The position numbers and the translations under genes are program-made. Shown in pieces: positions 47,717 to 58,025 of a stretch of DNA of 64,000 nt. The notes beneath the pieces are model-generated. The model saw only the letters and a list, made by a program, of their open reading frames with translations, had not been told where the DNA came from and did not search any database. Source of the stretch: Aphrocallistes beatrix (taxonomy: Eukaryota > Porifera > Hexactinellida > Sceptrulophora > Aphrocallistidae); the NCBI GenBank assembly GCA_963281255.1, contig OY725493.1, positions 3,627,857 to 3,691,856 on the forward strand. The letters are read 5' to 3'. Position 1 is the first letter of the stretch. Every line of letters begins with the position of its first letter.

Positions 47717-48678
47717 CCGGGTGGGCCAAAAAAAACGCGCCCGACTTTATTCACCGTATAGTGTGAATACTATTTGAGATAGATCAATGAAACTTAACAA
47801 TTCTAGAGTTCAAATATGGAATAAGAGGAATAAATAATATCGTTATCCTAAAATGACTGTCTACAAAGATCAGAGCAGATGTTCGAGATGACTGCCATTT
47901 AGATTTTTGCATTTCTGTATGCGTAGAGAAAAATTTTCATTGATAAAGCGCACCACACTGTAACTTTCAGTGAATGTAAGGGCTTTTCTCTTACCTCATC
48001 CGGAAGCGAGGAACCCCAATAGATGTTGTTTTTGGAATTTACTTGACCGTCTAAATGAAAATGCGCCTCGTCAGATGTCCACAGGAGAGATACGAACGAT
48101 TTGATGCTCTCAACTTTCTTCATCAAAACTCCAGCTATCTCCTCTCTCTTGATTTTAGCAGCTTGTGAGAGCTTTTGGTGTGTTTGAATACGATATGGGA
48201 ACAAGTTTAGATCATCAACAAGAACCCTTCGAAGGGTTGTTCTTGACAATCCTAAGCACTGAGCTCTCTTTCGTGTTGATCTTTTTGGTGATTGCGTAGC
48301 AGAATCACGCACACGTTGAATAACGGCCGCCACACGTAGTTTTTTTCTTCCGGAATGACTTTGACGGTTACAAGACTTGCTATTTAGATTTTTAACGGTC
48401 CCTTTCGTTTGGAATTTCTTTACCCAGGCTTGAATTCTCCTTTTGCAAGGTGGTTTTCCTACGTCGAATACATGCAAAAATTCTTCCCTGATCACAAGAC
48501 CGCGTTTCAAAATATCTCTGGACACACCAACTTCTCTCCTTGACAGTCCATTGTTTCATTTTTGGTACATCTAGCATGTCTTAAAATATAATAAATATAA
48601 TAATGTTAACTTAGTTTGGTATATATTGTCTAACTAGGCTGAAATGTGCACGGGGCGCGTTTTTTTTGGCCCACCCGG
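47717..48678. mobile_element. Tc1/mariner-superfamily element with internal deletion (962 bp)
   Basis: Perfect long inverted ends CCGGGTGGGCCAAAAAAAAC / GTTTTTTTTGGCCCACCCGG with TA outside (47715-47716, 48679-48680). Carries only the first half of a transposase gene. Ends are very well preserved, so insertion is probably recent. Confidence 0.92.
47899..48577 (-). pseudogene. Tc1/mariner-superfamily transposase, N-terminal half
   Basis: Begins around 48577 (MKQWTVKERSWCVQRYFETR) with a frameshift near 48500, then 48480-47899: second helix-turn-helix (RRIQAWVKKFQTKGTVKN, LGLSRTTLRRVLVDDLNLFP), LLWTSDEAHFHLDG with the first catalytic Asp, and NIYWGSSLPDEV. The frame stops shortly after VTVWCALS. 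The part with the other two catalytic Asp residues is deleted, so it cannot transpose DNA. Related to the transposase at 11716-12831. Confidence 0.85.
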
Positions 48679-48694
48679 TATATAGATATATATA

Positions 48695-49004
48695 TCCTTA
48701 CTATTAAAACTCGATTAATGTGTGTGTATATATATGTATATATATGTATATCTCTGTAACGAATTGATTGAAGAAACTGCCAGGCGCAGAAAGCTGATTT
48801 TTGGCATGTGGGGGTCTTTTGGCTATGGCTCCAGTAGTTCTGAGCTCAGAGCAAAATGTCGACTCATCATGGATAAGATAGACATATTTAGAGATGATAT
48901 CTCCCTTATAATTAACCAATGTCACCTCCAGGCGACCGAAGGGAGCCTCCCGCGGACACGAAGTGTCTGCCAGCCGCGCAGCGCAAGCAAGCGAAGCGCG
49001 CTTG

Positions 49005-49035
<31 letters not shown>

Positions 49036-49060
49036 GTTAATCGAGTTTTAATAGTAAGGA
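48695..49060 (-). repeat. X element, copy 10, internally deleted, both ends intact
   Basis: Terminal motif TCCTTACTATTAAAACTCGA at the left and its complement at the right, with the unit inside in reverse orientation. About 250 bp of body is missing after TGTCGACTCATCATGGA. Confidence 0.88.
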
Positions 49061-49066
49061 TATATA

Positions 49067-49150
49067 GTACACCCTCGCTAATCCGAACAGCTTTGTTCCA
49101 ATGTTCGGAAAAATCGTTCGGATTAGTGAATTTGTTCCGATTAGTGAAAT
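49067..49150. mobile_element. Pogo-like terminal repeat, one end only
   Basis: Starts CACCCTCGCTAATCCGAACA. The motif TTCGGATTAGTGAA repeats two to three times. No matching right end seen. Confidence 0.5.
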
Positions 49151-50123
49151 AACACTAATTCAATTGGGCATTAATACTTGTACAATAAATTTGTATTGTC
49201 TACGTATACTAAAAACTTTGTCGTTTTTCTTACGTCAGGCAAAGTTTTTCGATAGCGGTATCCTTTAATGTAGGGAGGACTAAGTTTGTGACGTTTGGAG
49301 TAATAAGTCTCTATACTAAGCAAACCATAAACAATACGCAAATTCAATGAAATGAAATAAATGCCCTTACATCTCCCGAAATCTTCTGCATAAATTTGAG
49401 TTTAAGCCTGAAATTTACAATAATAAGCACATATAAATCTTGTTTTGGGGCCAGATGTAAAAAGTCGAATAAAGTTAGTACTTATTATTGAAGTCATTGA
49501 ATTCGCTAATCTTAGTTGACAAGTTTATCACATCGCTCAATATTTACACGATATCGTGCACTATACCTATATTACTGAAATTCACTATACAAGCAAAATA
49601 GGGATTTTCCCATCCCGCACGAAGTTGTATCAGGATATAGGGTTTTAGAGCAAAATCAGGATGGTTAGACACTGCAGAAGTTAACTGAGTGGAAGATCTC
49701 TTGGGGGGCAGGGTAGTCAACTGCCCCTCAATATTATTTATACTAATTAAAAGTACTCGACACAATGTAATTTTGGTGGCGGCGATCTTACTAAACACGA
49801 GAAACCAAATGATAATACAAGTAGGACCTTTACGAATTATACTGGGTAATTGTAATAACTCATCATATTATAATATCACTTTAATTCTATCCTAGTATTC
49901 AGGATTTACTGATATTATTTTTTCAGTAAAACTATGTTCGAATATCTTACATACAATCAAAAAGAATACCTTATGCCCATGCGCCAATCATGCCTAAATT
50001 TCTGATTTATTTTAATTTCTTCGATGTGAAACAGATCACTCATCATTTTAAATATACCTTTGCATTAAATGACTGACATGCCAAGCTACATGTCGCTATT
50101 TTACCTAATTGTTTTTAAAATGT

Positions 50124-50340
50124 TTATATTTTCAAATTCGAATTCAGTGTACATAGCCGAGAAAAAATAGGGTTCTCTCGATATGGTTCCGCCCAAGTTT
50201 GGATATCGTAATTTTGTAACATTCCTGCCGTTGTTAGGGAATTACAAAATAAAATTTCATGGAATATGGTCAATATGCCTGTTAAAAGATTGGAAATTAA
50301 GTTGAGTACGAATATAACAATAAAAAGTTGATTTGAAAGC
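50124..50340. repeat. H hairpin repeat, decayed
   Basis: CATTCCTGCCGTTGTTAGGG and the flanking AATATGGTCAATATGCCTG resemble the palindrome inside Y elements. No flanking Y sequence. Confidence 0.5.
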
Positions 50341-50721
50341 ATTTAGAATAGCTAATATATTTGTCAAAACTGGTGATTATTGGCCCACAACAATATTTCC
50401 CTAAAGTGAAAATATTTAGTATTTTTCATCCTATAGTTGTTTAGGCAGCTAGAAAGTATTAAAATGCAGATTCCTATTGCCGAACAACAATATTTCCCGA
50501 AAGTGAAAATATTTAGTATCTTTCATCCTAAGTTGTTTAGGCAGCTATAAAGTATAAATGCCAATTCCTATGTCTCTGTCAAAGTCTAAAATGCCCACAG
50601 CCTTATTTTTGATGATGTCATCAATTTTTTTAAGGCGACTATCTTGCCAGAAAGTTAAAATATTGAGTGGTTCTCATCCAAAGGTTATTCAGAAGGCTTG
50701 AATGTAAAAGCGTGCCAATAT

Positions 50722-51322
50722 TCATGCTTTTATCCACATTTCAATGACTATGGCAATGACCACTTTGGGCACCATATTGACGGACGTTTTCTTTCCACGG
50801 CCCCCCCTGTTCTGTAGAGACTCACCAGCCTTGGACCTCAGCAACCAACGCCGAATGGTATGGACAGATACCCCTATATCTTTGGCAACTTTTTTAATAA
50901 AAATTCCAGCTTCTATCATGCAAACTGCACGTGTACGGGCGGCTAGAGTTACTTCTTTGACCATGATTATTTCTAGTCTATGAGAACTAAGGATATTTGA
51001 ACAAAATAATTTTTTTGTATCAACACTTTTTAGAATGAATAAAAATTCTATTATTTACAGCAGTGGTCTTCAAACTGGGGTACGCGAGCTCTCTTTGAGA
51101 CGAGTCTGTTAAGTATGTTATATCTCATTCAACCATAATTTATCCTTACTTGGGGGTACGCGTAAAGTTCAAAAAATAGCCAGGGGGTACGCTGGGAAAA
51201 AGTTTGAAGACCACTGATTTACAGTATGTAGAAAGAGAATTTGAAGCTAAAACACGATTAATTTGGTTAATTAATAATCTTATTTGATTTCAAAAAAGGG
51301 ACATCAATTTCTTAACACCCTG
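50722..51322 (-). pseudogene. Tc1-like element, 5' part with transposase N-terminus
   Basis: The element end at 51322 reads in complement CAGGGTGTTAAGAAATTGAT, next to TA. The transposase starts at ATG 50964: VKEVTLAARTRAVCMIEAG, then GVSVHTIRRWLLRSKAG (helix-turn-helix) and a basic GGRGKK hinge, ending at 50722. The catalytic part is missing. A small hAT MITE (51061-51216) lies between the end and the gene. Confidence 0.75.
51061..51216. mobile_element. 156-bp hAT MITE, 8-bp duplication
   Basis: Ends CAGTGGTCTTCAAACTGGGG and, in complement, CAGTGGTCTTCAAACTTTTT. The identical ATTTACAG lies on both sides (51053-51060, 51217-51224). Inserted in the Tc1-like element. Confidence 0.92.
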
Positions 51323-52522
51323 TATATATATATATATATATCTGTAACGAATTGAATGAAGAAAGGGTCAGGCACAGACAGCTGATTTTTGGCATGTGGG
51401 AGTATTTTGGCTATGGCTCCAGTAAGTTCTGAGCTCAGACGCAAATGTCGACTCAGCATGGAATTATGACGTCATTGTCACCTTTTTATAATTAGAAATT
51501 TCAGTTTTTCGACCATAGCTCAGCCATTTTATGTGATAGGAAGCAGAAATTTTAATAGAATGTGTATATTAATATGGCACACATATGATGCAACAATCAT
51601 CAAAAAATAATGACTCATCACTTTGTTATGACGTCATCATTACGCATCAAAATTTTCAAAATTGACAAATTTGGTGATTTTTCGTGCGATATCGATTATA
51701 TAGGGTAGCTTTTAAGTTCTTTTCCAAGCTTTATTTGGTATAAAATTTCTTATATTCAAACAATCTTAGTTATCATGGTCTTTAGAGATTGTAATTCAAA
51801 TATTATCAATGATTTTAAAAGATTTTTCGAGTGTAAGACCTAGAACTGTATTTTGTATGGTGAGTTTTGTGGAGAAAATATGTGTCCTGGCGCGCAGCGA
51901 AATTCGAGAATCAGGGTCACTGCTTCTGTAAAAAATGTCTCTATAATCGATGTTCCATGACGATTTAGCACTAGATACCTTTCATTCACCATGAAAATAT
52001 TTCACAAATCCATTGAATTCATTATCAGAAACGAGATAAAGTTATTATTTCACGTGTTCAAATTAGGTATAGTATTTGCAAAATCACCCAAAATGGCACT
52101 TTTTTTAACATCACCAAAAATCTGATCCAAATGATTCTCAATATATACTGATCTAAACATCATATTTTTCTACAAATTTAGAGTGTTCGAGGAAAATGTG
52201 AGAGCTAATTTGTCCTAGAATTTGAAGACTCTAGTAAGATAATTTGAAAAGCAGTGGGCCCTGATTCTCGAATTTCTCGGCGCGCCAGGACACATATTTT
52301 CTCCACAAAACTCACCATACAAAACACAGTTCTAGGTCTTAGACTCGAAAAATCTTTTAAAATCATCGAGAATAATTGAATTACAATCTCTAAAGACCAT
52401 AATAACTAAGATTGTTCGAGTATAAGAAATTTTATACCTAATCAAGCTTGGGAAAGAACTTAAAAGCCACCCTGTAATAGTAGGACAGACGTATTTAGAG
52501 ATGTTATCTCCCTTATAATTAA
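51323..52522 (-). repeat. X element, copy 11, interrupted
   Basis: Reverse X from the CTGTAACGAATTGAATGAAG tail through the body (CREs near 51466 and 51632) to ATCTCCCTTATAATTAAAC. The GC-rich head is missing. Split by the fold-back element F 51701-52474. Confidence 0.82.
51701..52474. mobile_element. F element: 774-bp fold-back with TA target
   Basis: Ends TAGGGTAGCTTTTAAGTTCT and, in complement, CAGGGTGGCTTTTAAGTTCT, with TA outside. The arms (51701-51935 and 52250-52474) are complementary almost throughout, including ATGTGTCCTGGCGCGC. The middle of about 310 bp is unique. No coding capacity. Confidence 0.88.
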
Positions 52523-52563
52523 ACATTATTAAAACTCGATTATTGCTTAGATATTAATATATA

Positions 52564-53151
52564 TAGGGTGTCTCAAAAGTTCTGCAACAACCAATTTTAC
52601 TTTGTTAATTCAACTAAGATCACTTGATTGTATTCCAAATTAGCCCCCATAAATGAAATCTAGCACCCTTCTAGCATAGAAATGAGCCCAACTCATTACG
52701 CAAAAAAGATTCTCATAAAATTTTATATAATTACATACTAATTACTCAAAAATTTGGAGCTCAAAAGTGTTAAGTTTGAAGATCACTATTTTTCTAATGA
52801 AATATTACATCAATCACTTCTATATTCTGTAATTGATTCATAATACTAAAATAATATTATTACTTTTGATTTGTGTAGCAGTGATCTTCGATACGAACGA
52901 GTATTTTTAAAGTATAGCCATGAAATGTACAAGGGATGTGAGATTTTTTATTGAGTTATAAAATATTCTTTACGAGACAATGAAATATATGATCCATCAT
53001 CGCAAATAAATTGAGTAATACAGGCCATTGGAATGCAAAATAATTAAGATAATCCTCTCTATTTTAATTAAAATGAGGTATCGGATGTTCGATTAATTTA
53101 TTTATGCATAATACATTAGCAAAATTTGTTGCAGAACTTTTGAGACACCTG
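52564..53151. mobile_element. G element: 588-bp Tc1-type MITE
   Basis: Ends TAGGGTGTCTCAAAAGTTCT and, in complement, CAGGTGTCTCAAAAGTTCTG, TA outside. Sits exactly where the (TA)n next to the X head would be. No coding capacity. Confidence 0.85.
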
Positions 53152-53645
53152 TACAAGCGCGCTTCGCTTGCTTGCGCTGCGCGGCTGGCGGACACTTTGT
53201 GTCCGCCGGAGGCTCCCTTCGGTCGCCTGGGGTCACATTGGTTAATTGTAAGGGAGATAACATCTCTAAATACGTCTGTCCTACTGTTATAATCGATATC
53301 GCACGAAAAATCACCAAATGTGTCAATTTTTATAATTTTGACGCGTAATGATGACGTCATAACAAAGTGATGAGTCATCATTTTTTGATGAAAGTCGCAT
53401 CATATGTGAGGTATGTTAGTATACAGATTCTATTTAAATTTCAGCCTTCTATCTCCTATAATGGCTGAGTTATGCCCGAATAACTGTGTTGCTTAACTTT
53501 TAAAAATGTGACAATGACGTCATAATTCCATAATGAGTCGACATTTTCGTCTGAGCTCAGAACTTATTGGAGCCATAGCCAAAAGACTCTCACATTTCAA
53601 AAATCAGCTTTCTGCGCCCGGCAGTTTCTTCAATCAATTCGTTAC

Positions 53646-53647
53646 AG

Positions 53648-53685
<38 letters not shown>

Positions 53686-53693
53686 TTTATATA

Positions 53694-53771
<78 letters not shown>

Positions 53772-53790
53772 TATATAATATATATATATA
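53646..53790. repeat. TA microsatellite
   Basis: About 145 bp of almost pure TA, part of X copy 12. Open frames across it (IYIYIY) are artefacts. Confidence 0.95.
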
Positions 53791-53818
53791 CAATAATCGA
53801 GTTTTAACAGTAAGGATA

Positions 53819-54349
53819 CACTACCTGGACAAAGTATCCGTACACTCCAAATTTTCCATATAAATGGTTAGAATATGAATCTATTTTCCTAAACTTGTTG
53901 GAGAGTCAACGAGTTGAAAGATTATAAAATGGTAATTCGAATGTTGAGAATTCGAAAGTTATTAGAATCGTATCGCTTAGTTTAAGGGATATGATTCAAA
54001 TAACTTTTGCATTATCAACATTCGAATTATAATCTTTCAACTCGATCACTCTCCAACAAGTTGGACATTTTCAAACTGTGCCACTTCGTGCCACCAATGG
54101 CATCATATACAATGGTGATAACTCGCGACATGTGGGATAGAGTACCAAATGCTGAAAATGCTTAATATTTAAGGAATGTAATTAAGTTGAAAGCTTATAG
54201 AGTTATTTGAATTTGAAGAAAACGAATTTGAAACCAGATTTAGTTAATTCGCTTCTGATTAAATATTTTATACTCCATAAATGAATTAGTAATAATTAGA
54301 TAATTTAGATTGGAAATATTGGGGCTTACGAATACTCTTGTTCAGGGTG
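53819..54349. mobile_element. P3: palindromic Tc1-type MITE, 531 bp
   Basis: Starts CACTACCTGGACAAAGTATC at the TA that ends X copy 12. The other end in complement reads CACCCTGAACAAGAGTATTC. Inner halves pair (ACTCGTTGACTCTCCAACAA type). GTGCCAC motifs in the loop. Confidence 0.82.
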
Positions 54350-55145
54350 TATATAAATAAATATATATATTTTAATATAAATTAATACTATTCCACCTTT
54401 CTGAGCGAAATTCCACATATTTACTGATTAAAATATAGTTTCCTTTTGAGCGAAACTCTTTAATATTAGATGTTGTAAAAACAAGCACATAAAAACCAAG
54501 GGAGTAGATATGGTGTATCTACTTGTTCTAGAACCCTGGGTCCCGGAAATTTCCAATTTGATATATGACCAGACGAAAAACAAGGTCGTCGGGTGTTGGT
54601 TTCCCAAATGTATCATTTGGGAAGTTGACACATTTCCCAATGGTCTACAAATCTATCTACTGCTTCAATTTGTATGTTGTCAGGTGTGAAGTGGCATCAA
54701 TGTAGTTCAGGTACAAACCACAAAAGTCAATGCCTAAAAATACATCGAGACTCATTTTATCCCAGGTCTCAGGATACACGTTTCCCTACTATCTCACATA
54801 CATCCAAAATTAGAAAAGCAACGAACTAAATTTGAACCAGAATATAAGAAAATCACCGGTTCAAGGCCTATTTCCAAATGATATACGTGAGCAGTTGTTT
54901 AATGTATTGTTTGATTCTACTAGTAGGTAGACGAGTATCTAATTTCTTACATGTAATTTGCACATTATAGAGATAGCTATCAAGCATTTTTAAAAATATA
55001 TAATACTTACCAATTAATTTGTAAAACTAAAAAGAGTTAATTATTAATAAAAAATCTTCTACATTTTTGTGGCACAGATTTCAGTTTTTGAAATTATTCC
55101 CAATATTCAAAAAGGTTCCAGAACACTGGTAAATTAATGAATATA
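54350..55145. other. No feature recognised
   Basis: AT-rich with a slightly GC-richer patch near 54520-54800. No frame or repeat that I can support. Confidence 0.4.
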
Positions 55146-55335
55146 CAGTTGACTGCGCTTAATAGGGTCACATCGGTCAGAGGACATTTTGCCCCAATTA
55201 AGCGGAGAGCCCCCATTAACCGAAAATATTTGTATTAGCTTTCTATGTGTGAGAGCTATTCCATCCTGCCAAAAGAGCCCGATTAAGTGGTTGATCCGAT
55301 CAAACAGTGGCCCTATTAGTCAACGTAGTCAACTG
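55146..55335. mobile_element. Pogo-like micro-MITE, 190 bp
   Basis: Ends CAGTTGACTGCGCTTAATAG and, in complement, CAGTTGACTACGTTGACTAA, TA outside. AATTAAGCGG/GATTAAGTGG motifs inside. Confidence 0.82.
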
Positions 55336-55528
55336 TATATGTAGTAGTATTTTTCTCAATCATTTTAAAAGCGAAAAGGCTTGATTTCGATGTGGAATCT
55401 GCCGATGCGCACTGATTTTGAAGATATATCTGCTGATATATCGTCATTTGGTCAATAGAAGTTACTTAGTTATTCTTTAAATTCATATTGGGTATTAGGC
55501 TAATCCTGGGGAACACTCTGCTGTATCT

Positions 55529-56059
55529 TATATATTAAAACGCTAGGATTTTTTGTTTGTTTGTCTGAATAGAGAGATACGAAAATTGGCATGTAGATGT
55601 CAAATTATGGATCTCAAAATCTAAGTGAAATTTTCACACCTTAAAAAAATGGAAAATAATTTTCAGACCTTTTCTATACAATACTATGTATGGCAAAACT
55701 CTCACAATAGTAATAAGTGTACGATACTGTTGTAGGCTGTCATTGTTATTAGTACTTCAAAGTAATAACTTTATAAATATGTCTCAATTATATTATAGTG
55801 TATAGCAATAGAAAAGGTTATGTGTATATTTTCACACCTTTATATACATATTTTAAAACCATTTGACGAATTTTGAAAGTTATACTAGAGACTAGCTTCC
55901 AGCGGTTGACATGAGGTATTTGGGTGTTGATTTCGAATATTATCTTTTCCGATCTATATGAGAAATTATTTGTTAACTTTTGTTTACAATATTTATATAA
56001 ATTAAACAAATTCCCAAATAAGTGTCCGTAAGCCGCGCAGCAAGCAAAGCGAGTTTGTA
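55529..56059 (-). repeat. Z element, copy 3, full length
   Basis: Reverse: TATATTAAAACGCTAGGATT tail, body matching 42800-43290, and head AAGCCGCGCAGCAAGCAAAGCG at the right end (shortened). Confidence 0.8.
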
Positions 56060-56329
56060 TATAAAAAATATTTATATTTCGAATTGATAGAAGAACTCAG
56101 TCTCAGAAAGCTGATTTTTGTGACAATTATCTAGTCACTGATTCTGGGATATTCTGCACCGTACTACATAATTTAACTAATTGACGAAATTATAAAAGGA
56201 ATCATAGACTAATAATATAGATGAGTAGCCGAGAAGTGATATAAAAATAGACCAGTTAGCCCTAGATTATCGAAAACTCGCGATATCGCGGATGTCTCCA
56301 GCCATTTTCAATGGGAAAGAAGCCATAAA

Positions 56330-57475
56330 GTTGTACCACTGTGGTGCATTTCGGTAGTCTTAGGTTAAGAGTTCTAATTCTTCCAATATCCCGGTTGGAC
56401 ATGGAGTTCCTCAGGGCTCTTGTCTTGGTCCGTTTTTGCTTCTATACCAGTGCTGTTTTGGCCTTATTAGGTCCTACCTCCCTGACATGCACTGCTATGC
56501 CGACGATACCAAGTATATCTTTCTTTCAACCCTGATTCCATATCTTCTGAAGATTTTGCCTTCTCCGCTATCCAATCTTGTATCTCTGCGATTCGTTCTT
56601 GGGTCCTCACCAGCAAGTTGCTTATCAATGGCACAAAGACTGAATTCCTTATATTAGGGACTCAACAACTATCTAAGGTTCAAACTGATAGCATTTCTGT
56701 TGGTGTGTCGAGAATCTCATATTTCAAAGAAATACGGAATCTAGGAACTTGACTAGACAAAACCCTCTCAATGAGTTGGTCAACAAGGTTGCCTCCTCCT
56801 GCTTCTACTACATCTACAACATCCGAAGTATTAGAAAGTATCCCTCTAGGGAAGTCTATGAAACTTTAGTTAATGATATTATCACATCTCATCTTGATTA
56901 TTGCAACAGCCTCTTCTATGGTTCCCCTTCATCCGTCTTAGCTCGATTCCAGTCCAGAACAGTACAGCCAGATTTACCCACAATGTCTCCCGTACCTTCT
57001 CGTCACTTCTTCTACTTATCAACCCTCCACTGGCTGCCTTTTAAAAATCGAATCCTCTTCAAAATCCTCATAACTCATAAAGCTATCCATTCCCTTGCAC
57101 CGGAGTATATCATCCAGGTCATACAGGTTAAACATCAAATCACACTCTACGATCATCCAAAGCCATCCTCCTTGAACACCTTACTCCAAAAACACTGGGT
57201 GATCGTGTTGATTGGAATCTTCTCCCTCTGAGAATTCGTAATGCCCCTTCACTCCGCATCTTAAAACTAACTGCTAAAAACACACCTTTTCCGCATCGAA
57301 CAAACAACAACTACTCAATTAAACTAAACACTTGACCCATCAATGTACTATGGATTTTGCTAACTCATTTCCGGTAAAGTTATTTTGTGCGGGGAAACCT
57401 TAGAAATACGGGGGTCCAAGCTATAAATAGAATGGACCCCGTGTCACTGGCGGGTTAATAAACATTTCTTAAATT
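56330..57475 (+). pseudogene. L2/CR1-type LINE, 5'-truncated and frameshifted
   Basis: End of a reverse transcriptase: GVPQGSCLGPF across a frameshift near 56400, LPDMHCYADDTKYIF with the YADD active site, then SREVYETLVNDIITSHLDYC NSLFYG, STLHWLPFKNRILFKILI, IHSLAPEYI and finally (after a frameshift near 57200) LRIRNAPSLRILK. This order, including the HWLP and FKIL-THKA motifs after the palm, fits the L2/CR1 clades. The 3' UTR ends around TTAATAAACATTTCTTAAAT. No endonuclease domain remains. The only clear non-LTR element in the window. Confidence 0.85.
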
Positions 57476-57507
57476 AATTTCAAAGCATATACATACACAT
57501 ACATACA

Positions 57508-57791
57508 TCCTTACTATTAAAACTCGATTAAAATTTGTACATATAGTATATGTAAAATGGCTGAGTAATAATTATTTTTCGAGTGATATCGATTATAACT
57601 GTAAGACACACATATTTGTAGATGTTATTTCCTTTATAATTAATCATTGTGAGCCCAGGTACCAGAAAGGGTGCCTCCTGCGGACACTTTGTGTCTGCCA
57701 ACCGCGGGGCGGAAGCAAGCGAAACGCACTTGTACTATATCTATACAAACACAAACGGACAAACATTAATCGAGGTTTAATAGAGTAAGGA
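57508..57791 (-). repeat. X element, copy 13, internally deleted, both ends present
   Basis: TCCTTACTATTAAAACTCGA at the left, GAGGTTTAATAGAGTAAGGA at the right. Body mostly lost, head retained with GCGGACACTTTGTGTCTGC. Confidence 0.85.
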
Positions 57792-58025
57792 TTCACTAAA
57801 ATATTTGATCCATTAATATTTAAACATTCTAAACACGATAGAATCCACCAAACTAGGATAGCGCCACTTTGTGCCACCTGGTGAAACGTAAAATGTGAAA
57901 AATGTGAAAAATCTAAATGCTCCTAAGTTTATAAGAAAATCTCTAAAATTGATTCAAAATACCATTACAGAAACCAAACATTTTGAACTAGACAGTTCAA
58001 GTCGAAAAATTCGCATACTTTAAAG

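Larger units (their letters stand above)
47171..48694 (+). repeat. X element, copy 9, hosting a Tc1/mariner
   Basis: Starts TCCTTTCTATTAAAACTGGA, has a TA microsatellite, head, body, AP-1 site near 47432 (TGAGTCA) and a CRE near 47577. The TA-rich tail is interrupted by the element 47717-48678, and the closing terminal motif is absent. Confidence 0.8.
45281..49263 (+). mobile_element. W element, copy 2, split by X elements
   Basis: Left end TTAA + GGATACCGCCCGCGAAAAA. Colinear with W copy 1 to about 46680; then X copies 8-10 and a Tc1/mariner occupy 46684-49060. A right end AAGTTTTTCGATAGCGGTAT CC closes at 49263. That both ends belong to one original element is inferred. Confidence 0.65.
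52523..53816 (+). repeat. X element, copy 12, with G insertion and long TA repeat
   Basis: Left motif ATTATTAAAACTCGATTATT, interrupted by G element 52564-53151, then a well-kept head, body (CRE near 53353, TGAGTCA near 53371, second CRE near 53515), a TA microsatellite, and the right end CGAGTTTTAACAGTAAGGA. Confidence 0.85.

Noticed and set aside
53533..53793. IYIYIY-type open frames near 53.6 kb and 47.2 kb
   Set aside because: Produced by TA microsatellites.
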